This document shows positions 51,455 through 60,387 of a stretch of 64,000 bases of DNA, in pieces. Under the pieces are notes generated by a model. It was not told where the DNA came from. It did not search any database and was given only the letters and a program-made list of their open reading frames with translations. The stretch is taken from the NCBI GenBank assembly GCA_963819115.1, contig CAWFUR010000011.1, positions 868,001 through 932,000 on the forward strand, read 5' to 3'. This DNA is from JACVRW01 sp963819115 (GTDB lineage: Bacteria > Actinomycetota > Thermoleophilia > Solirubrobacterales > Thermoleophilaceae). The position numbers and the translations under genes are program-made. Within the stretch, counting starts at the first letter, position 1. The number at the start of each line of letters is the position of its first letter.

Positions 51455-52908
51455 GGGTCGCGATCGTGGGCGCGGGCTTCAGCGGCATCGCGATGGCGAT
51501 CGCGCTGAAGCGCGATGGGATCGACGACTTCACCATCCTCGAGCGGGCCGACGACCTCGGCGGCGTGTGGCACCACAACACCTATCCCGGGGCGGCCTGT
51601 GACGTGCCCTCCTACCTGTACTCGTACTCCTACGACCAGCGCCGCGACTGGTCCCAGCCCTGCTCTCCCCAGCAGGAGATCCTCGACTACCTCCACGACA
51701 CCGCGCGCAAGCACGGCGTGATCGACCGGGTGCGCACTCGAACAGAGGTGGAGAGCGCGGCGTTCGACGACAGCACCGCGCGCTGGACGCTTCGCACGGC
51801 CACGGGCGAGGCGATCGAGGCCGACGCCCTGGTGGTGGCCTGCGGCCAGCTGAGTCGGCCGCGCTGGCCGTCGCTGCCCGGGATGGACGAGTTCCGCGGG
51901 CACTCCTTCCACTCGGCCGAGTGGGACCACGACTACGACATGGCCGGGAAGCGCGTGGCGGTGATCGGCACCGGGGCGAGCGCGATCCAGTTCGTGCCCG
52001 AGGTGGCCGAGCGGGCGGCGCACCTCGACGTGTACCAGCGCAGCGCCCCCTACATGCTGCCGCGCAACAACGACGCCTACCCGGACCTCATGCGCCGGGC
52101 GATCGCGCACGTGCCCGGGCTCCAGGCCGCCCGCCGCTACGGGATGTGGCTGTTCATGGAGACGTTCGTGGCCGGCATCACCCGCGTGAAGCCGCTGGGC
52201 GCGCTGCTCCGCACCTGGTCGAAGCTCTTCATGCGCAGCCAGCTCAAGGACCCGGTGGTGCGGCAAAAGGCGTGGCCGGACTACCCGTTCGGCTGCAAGC
52301 GAATCCTGTTCAGCTCGGAGTACCTGCCCGCGCTCCAGCGCCCCGACGTGGAGCTGGTCACCGACGAGGTGGGGCGCATCACGCCCGGCGGGGTGGTCAC
52401 CGCCGATGGCCGCGAGCGCCCGGTGGACTGCATCGTCTACGGCACCGGCTTCCGCTCGAACGACTTCGTGGCCCCGATGACCGTGACCGGAGCCGGCGGG
52501 CGCGACCTGCAGGAGGCCTGGGCCCGCGGCGCGGAGGCTCATCTCGGCCTGAGCGTCTCCGGCTTCCCCAACATGTTCGTGCTCTACGGCCCCAACACCA
52601 ACCTCGGCGTCGGGTCGATCATCGTGATGATCGAGGCCCAGGTGCGCTACGTGATGGGCGCGCTGCAAACCGCCCGCCGCCGGGGCGCGGCGCTGGACGT
52701 GCGCCCCGAGGTGCAGGCGGCATCTGGGGAGCGCCTCCAGGAGCGCCTGCGCGACTCGGTGTGGTCGAGCTGCCGCAACTGGTACCGGCTCGAGGGCAGC
52801 GGACGCGTGGTGAACAACTGGCCCGGCTTCATGATCGAGTACGTGCGCGCCACGCGGGCCATCCGCCCCGAGGAGTTCCGCGAGGTGCGACCCGCCGGCC
52901 GGACGTGA
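51451..52908 (+). CDS. Baeyer-Villiger-type flavin monooxygenase
   Basis: 485 residues, GTG start. Two dinucleotide motifs (VGAGFSGIAMA near 6-16 and IGTGASAIQFVPE near 172-184) flank the BVMO fingerprint FxGxxxHxxxW, here FRGHSFHSAEW (about 149-159). BVMOs insert oxygen next to a ketone to make an ester or lactone using NADPH and O2. The genes on both sides overlap it by 4 bp and encode an alcohol oxidase and a hydrolase, a logical sequence of alcohol, ketone, ester, acid plus alcohol. Confidence 0.9.
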   Translation: MRVAIVGAGFSGIAMAIALKRDGIDDFTILERADDLGGVWHHNTYPGAACDVPSYLYSYSYDQRRDWSQPCSPQQEILDYLHDTARKHGVIDRVRTRTEVESAAFDDSTARWTLRTATGEAIEADALVVACGQLSRPRWPSLPGMDEFRGHSFHSAEWDHDYDMAGKRVAVIGTGASAIQFVPEVAERAAHLDVYQRSAPYMLPRNNDAYPDLMRRAIAHVPGLQAARRYGMWLFMETFVAGITRVKPLGALLRTWSKLFMRSQLKDPVVRQKAWPDYPFGCKRILFSSEYLPALQRPDVELVTDEVGRITPGGVVTADGRERPVDCIVYGTGFRSNDFVAPMTVTGAGGRDLQEAWARGAEAHLGLSVSGFPNMFVLYGPNTNLGVGSIIVMIEAQVRYVMGALQTARRRGAALDVRPEVQAASGERLQERLRDSVWSSCRNWYRLEGSGRVVNNWPGFMIEYVRATRAIRPEEFREVRPAGRT

Positions 52909-53687
52909 ACCACCACCGCACCGGCACCGGCGAGCCCCTGGTCCTCATCCACGGGGTCGGCCACCACTGGCAGGGATGGCGCCCGGTGATCGACCGCCTG
53001 GCCCCGAGCTTCGACGTGGTGGCCACCGACTCGCCCGGCTTCGGCCGCTCCGCTCCACTGCCTCCGGACGTGGAGCCCGACATCGACGCGTACGCGGACG
53101 CGTTCATCGCCTTCTTCGCCGAGCAGGGACTCGGCCGCCCGCACGTTGCGGGCAACTCGATGGGCGGGGCCATCGCCCTCGAGCTGGTCCGGCGTGGCGC
53201 CGTCGCGTCGGCCACCGCGATCTCACCCGCGGGCTTCTGGACGGCGAAGGAGCGACGGTTCTCCCAGCTCTCGCTGAGCCTGTCCGGCGCCATGCCGCGC
53301 GCCGCGCGTCCCGGCGTTCGCGCCCTCGCGGGCACACGCGCGGGCCGCACCATGCTCCTGGGCCAGCTGTTCGCGCGTCCCTGGCGCATGCCGGCGGAGG
53401 AGGCGAAGCTCTTGCTCGATGACGCCTGGGCCTCGCCGGCGTTCGCCCCGGTGCTCACGTCCTTCGCCCGGCACACCTTCCACGACGGGCACGAGCTCAC
53501 CGGAGTGCCGCTGACCGTGGCCTGGGGGAGTCGCGACATGCTGCTGCTCTACGGCCGCCAGGCTCCGCGGGCCCGCCGCGTGCTGCCCCAGGCCCGGCAC
53601 GTGACCCTGCCCGGGCTCGGGCACACGCCGTTCTTCGACGATCCGGACCTGGTGGCGAGCGTGATCGCCGGCGGCACCCAAAACTGA
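52905..53687 (+). CDS. Alpha/beta hydrolase of the GMC/BVMO operon
   Basis: 260 residues, GTG start overlapping the BVMO stop. Oxyanion HGVGHHW, nucleophile AGNSMGG (Ser85), acid in WGSRDMLL and His in GLGHTPFFDD. It is the expected esterase or lactonase for the BVMO product. Plan and lengths resemble the hydrolase at 13603. Its stop is followed at once by the tandem palindromic repeats. Confidence 0.87.
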   Translation: MNHHRTGTGEPLVLIHGVGHHWQGWRPVIDRLAPSFDVVATDSPGFGRSAPLPPDVEPDIDAYADAFIAFFAEQGLGRPHVAGNSMGGAIALELVRRGAVASATAISPAGFWTAKERRFSQLSLSLSGAMPRAARPGVRALAGTRAGRTMLLGQLFARPWRMPAEEAKLLLDDAWASPAFAPVLTSFARHTFHDGHELTGVPLTVAWGSRDMLLLYGRQAPRARRVLPQARHVTLPGLGHTPFFDDPDLVASVIAGGTQN

Positions 53688-53693
53688 CCCCAG

Positions 53694-53787
53694 GTAGGAG
53701 CGGAGCCTGATCGGTGATCAGGCGAGCACCGCACCATGGCGTAGGAGCGGAGCCTGATCGGTGATCAGGCGAGCACCGCACCATGGC
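53694..53787 (+). repeat. Dispersed palindromic repeat, copies 3a and 3b in perfect tandem
   Basis: Two identical 47-bp units, 53694-53740 and 53741-53787. Each begins GTAGGAGCGGA, has the stem GCCTGATC/GATCAGGC with loop GGT, then GAGCACCGCACCATGGC. They lie between the hydrolase stop and the promoter of the peptide-binding protein. The identity shows a recent duplication. Confidence 0.85.
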
Positions 53788-53797
53788 ATCGACCCTT

Positions 53798-53826
53798 TTG
53801 AAACGGCGCGATCGCGCCGATAGCGG
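53798..53826 (+). promoter_or_regulatory. Promoter of the peptide-binding lipoprotein gene
   Basis: TTGAAA (53798-53803), 17-nt spacer, TAGCGG (53821-53826, last position off consensus). ATG at 53833 is 6 nt further. GGGAG (53825-53829) overlaps the -10 and lies too near the ATG to be needed. Confidence 0.4.
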
Positions 53827-53832
53827 GAGTGG

Positions 53833-55497
53833 ATGCTCTGTCCCGGTCCATTCCGTTCCCGTTATTCCGTGCTCCTTGCGCTTTTGGTGGCAGCGGTCCT
53901 CTGCGGCTGCGGAGGAAGCGACCAGGCGGGCCGGGACGGCGGCTCGATCACGATCGCGCAGACCTCTCAGCCGGACGCGCTCGACCCGGCGCTCGGGTAC
54001 ACCACCAACTCCTGGGAGCCGCTGTGGGTGGTGTACACCCCGCTGCTCACCTACCGGCACGAGGAGGGAGTCCGCGGCTCGGAGCTGATTCCCGGCCTGG
54101 CCCGCGAACTCCCGAGGGTGTCGGCCGACGGGCGCACCTACGACCTGCGGCTGCGCGACGGGCTCCGCTACTCCGACGGCAGCCCGGTGCGCGCCTCGGA
54201 CTTCGAGCACGCGGTGAAGCGGCTGCTGACGCTCGAGTCCGGGGGCAGCTCGTTCTTCGAGGAGATCGCCGGGGCGGACCGCTACCTGAAGGCAAAGCGC
54301 CCGCACGCGGACATCTCCGGCATCGAGGCGGACGACCGCTCGGGCCGCATCCGGATCAGGCTGACCCATCCGGACGGCACCTTCTCCAACGTGCTGGCGA
54401 TGACCCTGGCCGCGCCGGTGCCGGGTGACACGCCGTTCCGCAACCTCACCTCCGATCCGCCGCCCGGCGCGGGCGCGTACGAGATCAGCGACTCGGTGCC
54501 CAACCGCCATTTCGTGCTGCGCCGCAACCCGCGGTTCGAGGGGCTCGGCATTCCCGGAATCCCCGCCGGGCGCCTTGCCTCGATCACCACCGAGATCGTG
54601 AAGAGCCCGGCGCGCCAGGCACAGGACGTGATCCGCGGCGACCTCGACTACATGCAGGACGCTCCGCCGGCCGACATCAAGCCCGAGGTGCGGAGCCGCT
54701 ACGGCGACCGCTACAAGGAGACGCCGGCGGCCTCCACGTACTACTTCTTCATGAACACCCGGGTGGCGCCGTTCGACGACCCGAAGGTGCGCCAGGCGGT
54801 GAACTACGGCATCGACAAGCGCGCGCTCGAGCGCCTCTTCGCGGGGGGCCTCGTGCCCGGGTGCTCCTTCGTGCCTCCCTCGGTGCCGGGGTACGACAGG
54901 AGCCTCGACCGCGACACCTGCCCGTGGGGCGATCCCACAGCGCCTCCTGATCTGGGGAAGGCTCGCCGGCTCATCGACGAGGCGGGAGCCAAGGGGACGA
55001 AGGTCACGGTGTGGGGCAACTCCGACAACCCGACCGACAAGGTGACGCTCGCCTACGCGGACATGCTGAACCGGATCGGACTCGACGCGAAGCCCAAGCT
55101 CGTGGACGGCAGCGTCTACTTCCAGGTGATCGGGAACCAACGCACCCGCGCCCAGACGGGCTTCAACAACTGGTTCCAGGACTTCCCCCACCCGAAGGAC
55201 TTCTTCTTCCTGGTCGACGGTCAATCGATTCAGGCCACCAACAACCCGAACCCGGGCAACGTGGCCGATCCCGAGATCGACCAGGAGATCGCCGAGCTCA
55301 ACCGCCTGCCGCGGCTCACCCCCGCGGTCACCGCTCGCTGGGAGGCGCTCAACCGGAAGCTGGTGGAGCGTGCCTGGGTGGCGCCCTACGGACACAGCAC
55401 CACGCCCACGTTCATGTCGGAGCGGATGAACTTCGACTCCTGCGCCGTCGTTCACCCGGTGTACGGGAACGACTACTCCCGCTTCTGCTTGAAGTGA
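53833..55497 (+). CDS. Peptide/oligosaccharide ABC transporter substrate-binding lipoprotein (family 5)
   Basis: 554 residues. Lipoprotein signal ending in AAVLCGCGG, with lipidation at the Cys. The mature protein has the family-5 solute-binding pattern: DALDPALGYTTNSWEPLW, LRDGLRYSDGSPVRASDF, and FMNTRVAPFDDPKVRQAVNY. It would bind peptides or similar ligands outside the membrane. No permease or ATPase genes follow, so the transporter partners are elsewhere or it acts as a lone sensor. Confidence 0.9.
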   Translation: MLCPGPFRSRYSVLLALLVAAVLCGCGGSDQAGRDGGSITIAQTSQPDALDPALGYTTNSWEPLWVVYTPLLTYRHEEGVRGSELIPGLARELPRVSADGRTYDLRLRDGLRYSDGSPVRASDFEHAVKRLLTLESGGSSFFEEIAGADRYLKAKRPHADISGIEADDRSGRIRIRLTHPDGTFSNVLAMTLAAPVPGDTPFRNLTSDPPPGAGAYEISDSVPNRHFVLRRNPRFEGLGIPGIPAGRLASITTEIVKSPARQAQDVIRGDLDYMQDAPPADIKPEVRSRYGDRYKETPAASTYYFFMNTRVAPFDDPKVRQAVNYGIDKRALERLFAGGLVPGCSFVPPSVPGYDRSLDRDTCPWGDPTAPPDLGKARRLIDEAGAKGTKVTVWGNSDNPTDKVTLAYADMLNRIGLDAKPKLVDGSVYFQVIGNQRTRAQTGFNNWFQDFPHPKDFFFLVDGQSIQATNNPNPGNVADPEIDQEIAELNRLPRLTPAVTARWEALNRKLVERAWVAPYGHSTTPTFMSERMNFDSCAVVHPVYGNDYSRFCLK

Positions 55498-55499
55498 GA

Positions 55500-55549
55500 C
55501 CAGGCTGCGGTGCTCGGCCGATCGCCGATCGGCCTGCGCTCCTCGCTGG
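55500..55549 (-). repeat. Dispersed palindromic repeat, copy 4
   Basis: Minus strand CGAGGAGCGCA, stem GGCCGATC/GATCGGCC with loop GGC, then GAGCACCGCAGCCTGG. It occupies the gap between two convergent stops (55497 and 55555). Confidence 0.78.
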
Positions 55550-55554
55550 AGTGC

Positions 55555-56835
55555 TCAGCGCGCGGGGCGGAAGAGCACGCGGGTGCGATAGCGCGTGGTG
55601 CGCGCGCCGGCCGTGTCCTCCTGGGCCGGGTTGCCCGGCCCGAGCGTGAGGGTGAGCGTCAGCCGGCCCGATGGGTCGGCCTTGACCACGGTGTGCCGGG
55701 GCTTTCCGAACGAGAAGCGAGCGGTCACGGCCACCCGCTTGCCGGCGCGGAACAGCCGCGCGGTCACCACCCGCGCGGTGCCGCTCCCCGTGAGGCTGAA
55801 GCCGCTCCGGGCATGGCTGCGCAGCTCGCTGAACTCGAGCGCCGGGCGCTTCACCGCCACCCGCCATCCGTAGACCCGGTAGCGCGGCGCTGTGGCCCGG
55901 TAGGTGAAGCGAGCCGGCGGCCCATCGGCCTTACGGAAGGCGGCGAGGAGGCGCGGAAGGGTCCGCTGGAGATCGCGGCGCCAGTAGGGCCAGGTGTGGG
56001 CCCCTGGCCCGTAGTCGTCCCACAGGTGCGGGATCCCAAGAGACCGCAGGCGCTGATGCAGGGTCACGTTGGCTCCGTGCACCACCGTCTCGACCCCGTC
56101 GGGCCCGCCGCCCAATGGCCCTCCGGCCTGGCCGTTCCCGGTGCGCAGCGTGAGCTGGAGGCCGCGGAGGTTCGGTGCCAGGTCCACGGGGTTGCTTCCC
56201 CGCTGGCGCACCTGCTGGGTGTCCCGGGGGCCGTAGACGACGTCGGAGGTGACGGCGCGGATCGCCGCGTTGCCGGTGTCCACCGCGCCCGAGAAGGCGG
56301 CCGCGGCGGTGAAGAGGTCCGGGTGGCGAGCGGCGTAGCTGACGGCCCCGAAGCCGCCCATCGAGAGGCCGGCCACCGCCCGCCCGGCGCGGCGCCCAAC
56401 CGTGCGGAAGCGGCGGTCCACGAACGGGATGAGCTGGCGCACGTGGTAGGTCTCCCAGGCCGGCGGGCCCTGGAGCCCGCCGTTCCACCAGTTCACGTAG
56501 CCGCCGCCGGGCCCGCTGTCCGGCATCACCACGATCAGCGGTCGGCCCGCCGTGAGTGCCTCGGCGTCGCCCTTGTCGGTCCAGGAGCGGTAGTCGTCCA
56601 CGGCGCCGTGGAGCAGGTAGAGCACCGGGTAGCGCCGGGTGCCCTTGCGGTATCCGCTCGGGAGCAGCACCCGGACCGTCGTGGGACCGGCCACGGCGGG
56701 GGTCCGGAGGGTGAGCTCGAGCAGGCGATCGTCCACGCGCTTCTGCCCGACCAGACGCAGGCCGGCCGCGTCGGCGGCGGGCGCGAGCAACAGCCACATG
56801 GCCGTTGCGGCGATCGCCATGCGGAGTGCACGCAT
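55555..56835 (-). CDS. Secreted esterase (antigen 85 / esterase D-like)
   Basis: 426 residues. Signal peptide MAIAATAMWLLLAPAADAAG (preceded by MRALR; ATG 56820 is the other possible start). Alpha/beta hydrolase of the esterase D/Ag85 group: PVLYLLHGAVDDYRSW, AGLSMGGFGAVSYAARHP with the catalytic Ser, and GPGAHTWPYW with the His. A ~120-residue C-terminal beta-rich domain follows (FSLTGSGTARVVTARL and similar), which may bind the wall or a polymer. It probably cleaves or transfers acyl groups outside the cell. The next gene is divergent. Confidence 0.83.
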   Translation of the reverse strand: MRALRMAIAATAMWLLLAPAADAAGLRLVGQKRVDDRLLELTLRTPAVAGPTTVRVLLPSGYRKGTRRYPVLYLLHGAVDDYRSWTDKGDAEALTAGRPLIVVMPDSGPGGGYVNWWNGGLQGPPAWETYHVRQLIPFVDRRFRTVGRRAGRAVAGLSMGGFGAVSYAARHPDLFTAAAAFSGAVDTGNAAIRAVTSDVVYGPRDTQQVRQRGSNPVDLAPNLRGLQLTLRTGNGQAGGPLGGGPDGVETVVHGANVTLHQRLRSLGIPHLWDDYGPGAHTWPYWRRDLQRTLPRLLAAFRKADGPPARFTYRATAPRYRVYGWRVAVKRPALEFSELRSHARSGFSLTGSGTARVVTARLFRAGKRVAVTARFSFGKPRHTVVKADPSGRLTLTLTLGPGNPAQEDTAGARTTRYRTRVLFRPAR

Positions 56836-56881
56836 GTCCGCAAGGTATCTAGATTGGCGGCCCGCGACCGAGGGAGTCACG

Positions 56882-58273
56882 ATGGGCAAGCTGGCGGTTG
56901 GGCTCGCAGTGCTGTCGGCCACCATGGCCGTGGGGGCCGGCGCGGCCGTGGCCGCTCCGGGCGGTGACCTGCGGGTCCGCCCGAACGCGTTCCTGTTTGG
57001 GCAGGCCCCGGACTGGCTCGACTCGAAGAACGTCGTGTACCACGACCCCGCCGCGCGGGACGAGGGCGGGGACGGCCAGGTGCAGATCTGGCGTGCCCGG
57101 CTGGACGGCACCGCGCGCCGGTGTCTCACCTGCGGGCTCCAGGGGCCGAACCAGGTCCCGGCGGTCAGGCCCGGCGGGCGCTGGATCCTCTTCCACTCCT
57201 GGAGCGGGCACGCGGCCAAGCTCGGGGGTCCGGGCTTCGGCGGGATCGGCTCGGACGTGTGGGTGATGACGCGTGACGGGCGCAGGCGGACCAACCTCAC
57301 GGCCAGCGGCGAGCTGAACGACAACTTCCACGCGTACTGGTCGCCGGACGGCCACTGGATCGCCTGGACCTCACTCAACTGGAACGCCGACGAGGGAGGG
57401 AACGGGCGCTCGGAGGTGCGCGTCGCGCGCTTCGACCCCAAGGGTCCCCGCGGCCCGCGTCTCGTGGACGAGCACGTGGTCAGGCCTGGGAACGGGCACT
57501 GGTACGAGACCCAGTGGTGGGCCCCGGACGGCTCCGGCTTCCTCTACACAGAGACCGCCGGCACGGCGATCAATCCCGAGCTCTACTTCTGCCGGCTGCC
57601 GGACCTGCGCCGCGGGCGCTGCCGGCCCTCCCGTCTCACCCACAACCCCGCCTGGGACGAGCAGGCGGTGTTCACGCACGACATGAAGCGAGTCCTGTTC
57701 ATGTCCTCGCGCGGGCTGCCCGGCGCCTACGACGACTGGTCGCGCGTGGCCCGGTTCCTCGAGCTTCCCGCCCGCTACGACTACCTCCTGGTCCTGTCCG
57801 TGTTCAGCGAGAGCTTCCTCCAGCCCGTGCTCGGGCAGGCCACCGATCTCTACGCGCAGGACGTGCGCTGGTCGGATGGCCGCGCCCATGTGCGCGCTGC
57901 CGGATCCCCGCGACGGATCACGAACGGCGGGCGCGAGGGCTGGATCGTGCCCGAGTTCGCCTTCGACCCCTCGGGACGCCGGCTGCTCTGGACCGAGAAC
58001 CGCTATCCGAGCTCCGCGCGGGTGGACCAGGGATGCCTGATGCGCAGCCTCCGCAACGAGATCCTCGGACAGCTGGCCGGGGTGCACGGCGTGGGCGAGA
58101 TCCCCTTCGGGCTCAGCACGGAGATCCGCAACCGGGCGGCCGAGCTGCTGGCCGACCCGAAGTCATTCACGCGGCGCGTGGCGGGCTGCGGAGGGGAGGG
58201 CGCAGCGGCCACACCGCTCGTGCTCCAGCAGAGAACCCGGATCGGGCGTCTGCTGCCAAGCCACTCCGGGTAG
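56882..58273 (+). CDS. Secreted PD40/TolB-like beta-propeller protein
   Basis: 463 residues with a signal peptide (MGKLAVGLAVLSATMAVGAG, cleavage near AVAAP). Several PD40 blades are visible: YWSPDGHWIAWTSL, WWAPDGSGFLYTE, FAFDPSGRRLLWTENR. Six to seven blades would make a propeller that binds a protein or polysaccharide. Four Cys in two pairs may form disulfides. GGGAG lies 5 nt before the ATG. Function unknown; it is read away from the esterase gene with 46 bp between starts and may share its substrate. Confidence 0.75.
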   Translation: MGKLAVGLAVLSATMAVGAGAAVAAPGGDLRVRPNAFLFGQAPDWLDSKNVVYHDPAARDEGGDGQVQIWRARLDGTARRCLTCGLQGPNQVPAVRPGGRWILFHSWSGHAAKLGGPGFGGIGSDVWVMTRDGRRRTNLTASGELNDNFHAYWSPDGHWIAWTSLNWNADEGGNGRSEVRVARFDPKGPRGPRLVDEHVVRPGNGHWYETQWWAPDGSGFLYTETAGTAINPELYFCRLPDLRRGRCRPSRLTHNPAWDEQAVFTHDMKRVLFMSSRGLPGAYDDWSRVARFLELPARYDYLLVLSVFSESFLQPVLGQATDLYAQDVRWSDGRAHVRAAGSPRRITNGGREGWIVPEFAFDPSGRRLLWTENRYPSSARVDQGCLMRSLRNEILGQLAGVHGVGEIPFGLSTEIRNRAAELLADPKSFTRRVAGCGGEGAAATPLVLQQRTRIGRLLPSHSG

Positions 58274-58282
58274 AGGGCAGGA

Positions 58283-59011
58283 GTGCGGGCGGCGCTTTTC
58301 ATCACCTGTCTCGGCGACACCCTCTTCCCGGGCACGGGCCGGGCGGTGGTGGAGCTGCTCGAGCGCCTGGGGCACGGGGTGGACTTCCCCGAGGAGCAGA
58401 CGTGCTGCGGCCAGATGCACGCCAACAGCGGCTACCAGCTCGAGGCCGTGCCGCTCGTGCGGCGCTTCGTGGACGCCTTCGGCGACGCTGAGGTGGTGGT
58501 CTCGCCCTCCGCGTCCTGCGTGGGCATGGTGCGCGACCAGTACGCGGGCCTCGCCCGGCTGGGCGGCGATCCCGGCCTCGAGCGCGAGGTGCGGGCGCTG
58601 GTGCCGCGGGTGGTGGAGCTGAGCGAGTTCATCGTGGACCGGCTGGGCCTGGAGGACGTGGGGGCCACCTTCCCCCACACGGTCACCTACCACCCGACGT
58701 GCCATTCGGCCCGTCTTCTTCACGTGGGCGACCGTCCCCTGCGACTGCTCTCGCACGTGCGCGGGCTCGAGCTGCTGGACCTGCCCGACTCCGCCGAGTG
58801 CTGCGGCTTCGGCGGCACCTTCGCGGTCAAGAACGCGGACACCTCGGCCGCGATGCTGGAGGACAAGCTGGCCCGCGTCACGGGCACCGGGGCGGAGGTG
58901 TGCGTGTCCGCGGACAACTCGTGCCTGATGCACATGGGCGGCGGACTGCGCCGCCGCCGGGAGCGCGTGCGGACAATGCACCTGGCCGAGGTGCTGGCGG
59001 CGGCCGAGTGA
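58283..59011 (+). CDS. lutA: LutA-like iron-sulfur protein
   Basis: 242 residues with GTG start. Two CCG-type cysteine motifs (EQTCCGQMHANSGY and SAECCGFGGTFAVKN) with accompanying Cys (YHPTCHS, SASCVGM, SADNSC), as in LutA/YkgE. With LutB and LutC it oxidises L-lactate to pyruvate. Ends in a 4-bp overlap with lutB. Confidence 0.92.
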   Translation: MRAALFITCLGDTLFPGTGRAVVELLERLGHGVDFPEEQTCCGQMHANSGYQLEAVPLVRRFVDAFGDAEVVVSPSASCVGMVRDQYAGLARLGGDPGLEREVRALVPRVVELSEFIVDRLGLEDVGATFPHTVTYHPTCHSARLLHVGDRPLRLLSHVRGLELLDLPDSAECCGFGGTFAVKNADTSAAMLEDKLARVTGTGAEVCVSADNSCLMHMGGGLRRRRERVRTMHLAEVLAAAE

Positions 59012-60387
59012 CCACCGGGTTCCCCGCCGCGGCGCGCATCGCGCTGGCGGACGACCAGCTGCGCACCAACCTGGGACGTGCCACCACCACCATTCGCGGC
59101 AAGCGCGCGGCGGTGGTGGCTGAGGTCCCGGATTGGGAGCAGTTGCGCGACGCCGGCGCGGCCATCAAGGCGCGGGCCATGGCCACCCTGCCGGAGCAGC
59201 TCGAGCGCCTCGAGGCCCGCGTCACGACGGCCGGGGGTCAGGTCCACTGGGCGCGCGACGCGGCGGAGGCCAACGCAATCGTCACCGGCATTGCCCGCGA
59301 GCGCCGGGCGAGCGAGGTGATCAAGGTCAAGTCGATGGTCACCGACGAGATCGGCCTGAACGATGCCCTGGCCCGCGCCGGCATCCATGCGGTGGAGACC
59401 GACCTGGCGGAGCTGATCGTCCAGCTCGCGGAGGACCGGCCGTCCCACATCCTCGTCCCCGCGATCCACCTGAACCGCGGCGAGATCCGGGAGCTCTTCG
59501 AGCGAACGATCGCGGGCGGCGAGCGGCTCTCGGACGAGCCAGAGGCGCTCACCGACACCGCGCGGCGCTACCTGCGCGACCGCTTCCTGAACGTGCAGGT
59601 GGGAGTGAGCGGTGCCAACTTCGCCGTGGCCGAGACGGGCACGGTGGGGGTGGTTGAGTCGGAGGGCAATGGCCGCTTCTGCACCACGCTCCCGGAGACG
59701 CTGATCACGGTCATGGGGATCGAGAAGGTGCTGCCCGAGTGGCGCGACCTCGAGGTGATGCTCCAGCTGCTGCCGCGCTCTTCCACGGGCGAGCGCATGA
59801 ACCCCTACACCTCGCTCTGGACCGGGGTGAGCGAGGACGACGGGCCGCGCTGGTTCCACCTGGTGCTGGTTGACGCCGGACGCACCCGCGTGCTGGAGGA
59901 CGAGGTGGGGCGGGAGGCACTCCATTGCATCCGCTGCTCGGCGTGCCTGAACGTGTGTCCCGTGTACTCCCGCACCGGCGGCCACGCCTACGGCTCGGTG
60001 TACCCGGGACCGATCGGCGCGATCCTGGCGCCCCAGCTGGCGGGCCTCGACCGGGCGCCCACCCTGCCCTTCGCCTCCAGCCTCTGCGGCGCTTGTTACG
60101 AGGTCTGCCCGGTGAAGATCGACATCCCCCGGATCCTGGTGCACCTGAGGGGGCGCGTGGTGCGCGAGCGGGCCGGCACGAGCCGGGGCGAGCGGGCCAC
60201 GTTCCGCCTGCTGGCCCGGGTGTTCGCGTCGCGCCGCCGTTACGAGGCGGCCCAGCGCCTGGCCCCGCTGGGACGTGGGCCGATGGCGCGGCTGCCCGTG
60301 GGCCCGCTGCGCCGCTGGACCGAGGTTCGCGACCTGCCCGACCCCCCGGACCAGACGTTCCGGGACTGGTGGCGGGGGCGCGGGTGA
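59008..60387 (+). CDS. lutB: LutB-like iron-sulfur oxidoreductase
   Basis: 459 residues with GTG start. The N-terminal LUD domain has KVKSMVTDEIGLN and AETGTVGVVESEGN; two ferredoxin-like clusters follow: CIRCSACLNVCPVY and CGACYEVCPVKID. Length and order match LutB/YkgF. It forms the electron-transfer core of the lactate-oxidising complex. The C terminus (WTEVRDLPDPPDQTFRDWW) is the usual LutB end. Overlaps lutA and lutC by 4 bp each. Confidence 0.93.
   Translation: MTTGFPAAARIALADDQLRTNLGRATTTIRGKRAAVVAEVPDWEQLRDAGAAIKARAMATLPEQLERLEARVTTAGGQVHWARDAAEANAIVTGIARERRASEVIKVKSMVTDEIGLNDALARAGIHAVETDLAELIVQLAEDRPSHILVPAIHLNRGEIRELFERTIAGGERLSDEPEALTDTARRYLRDRFLNVQVGVSGANFAVAETGTVGVVESEGNGRFCTTLPETLITVMGIEKVLPEWRDLEVMLQLLPRSSTGERMNPYTSLWTGVSEDDGPRWFHLVLVDAGRTRVLEDEVGREALHCIRCSACLNVCPVYSRTGGHAYGSVYPGPIGAILAPQLAGLDRAPTLPFASSLCGACYEVCPVKIDIPRILVHLRGRVVRERAGTSRGERATFRLLARVFASRRRYEAAQRLAPLGRGPMARLPVGPLRRWTEVRDLPDPPDQTFRDWWRGRG

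Noticed and set aside
53694..53787. Possible CRISPR unit because of direct repeats
   Set aside because: The two 47-bp units abut without spacer, each contains the dispersed palindrome, and no cas gene is near.
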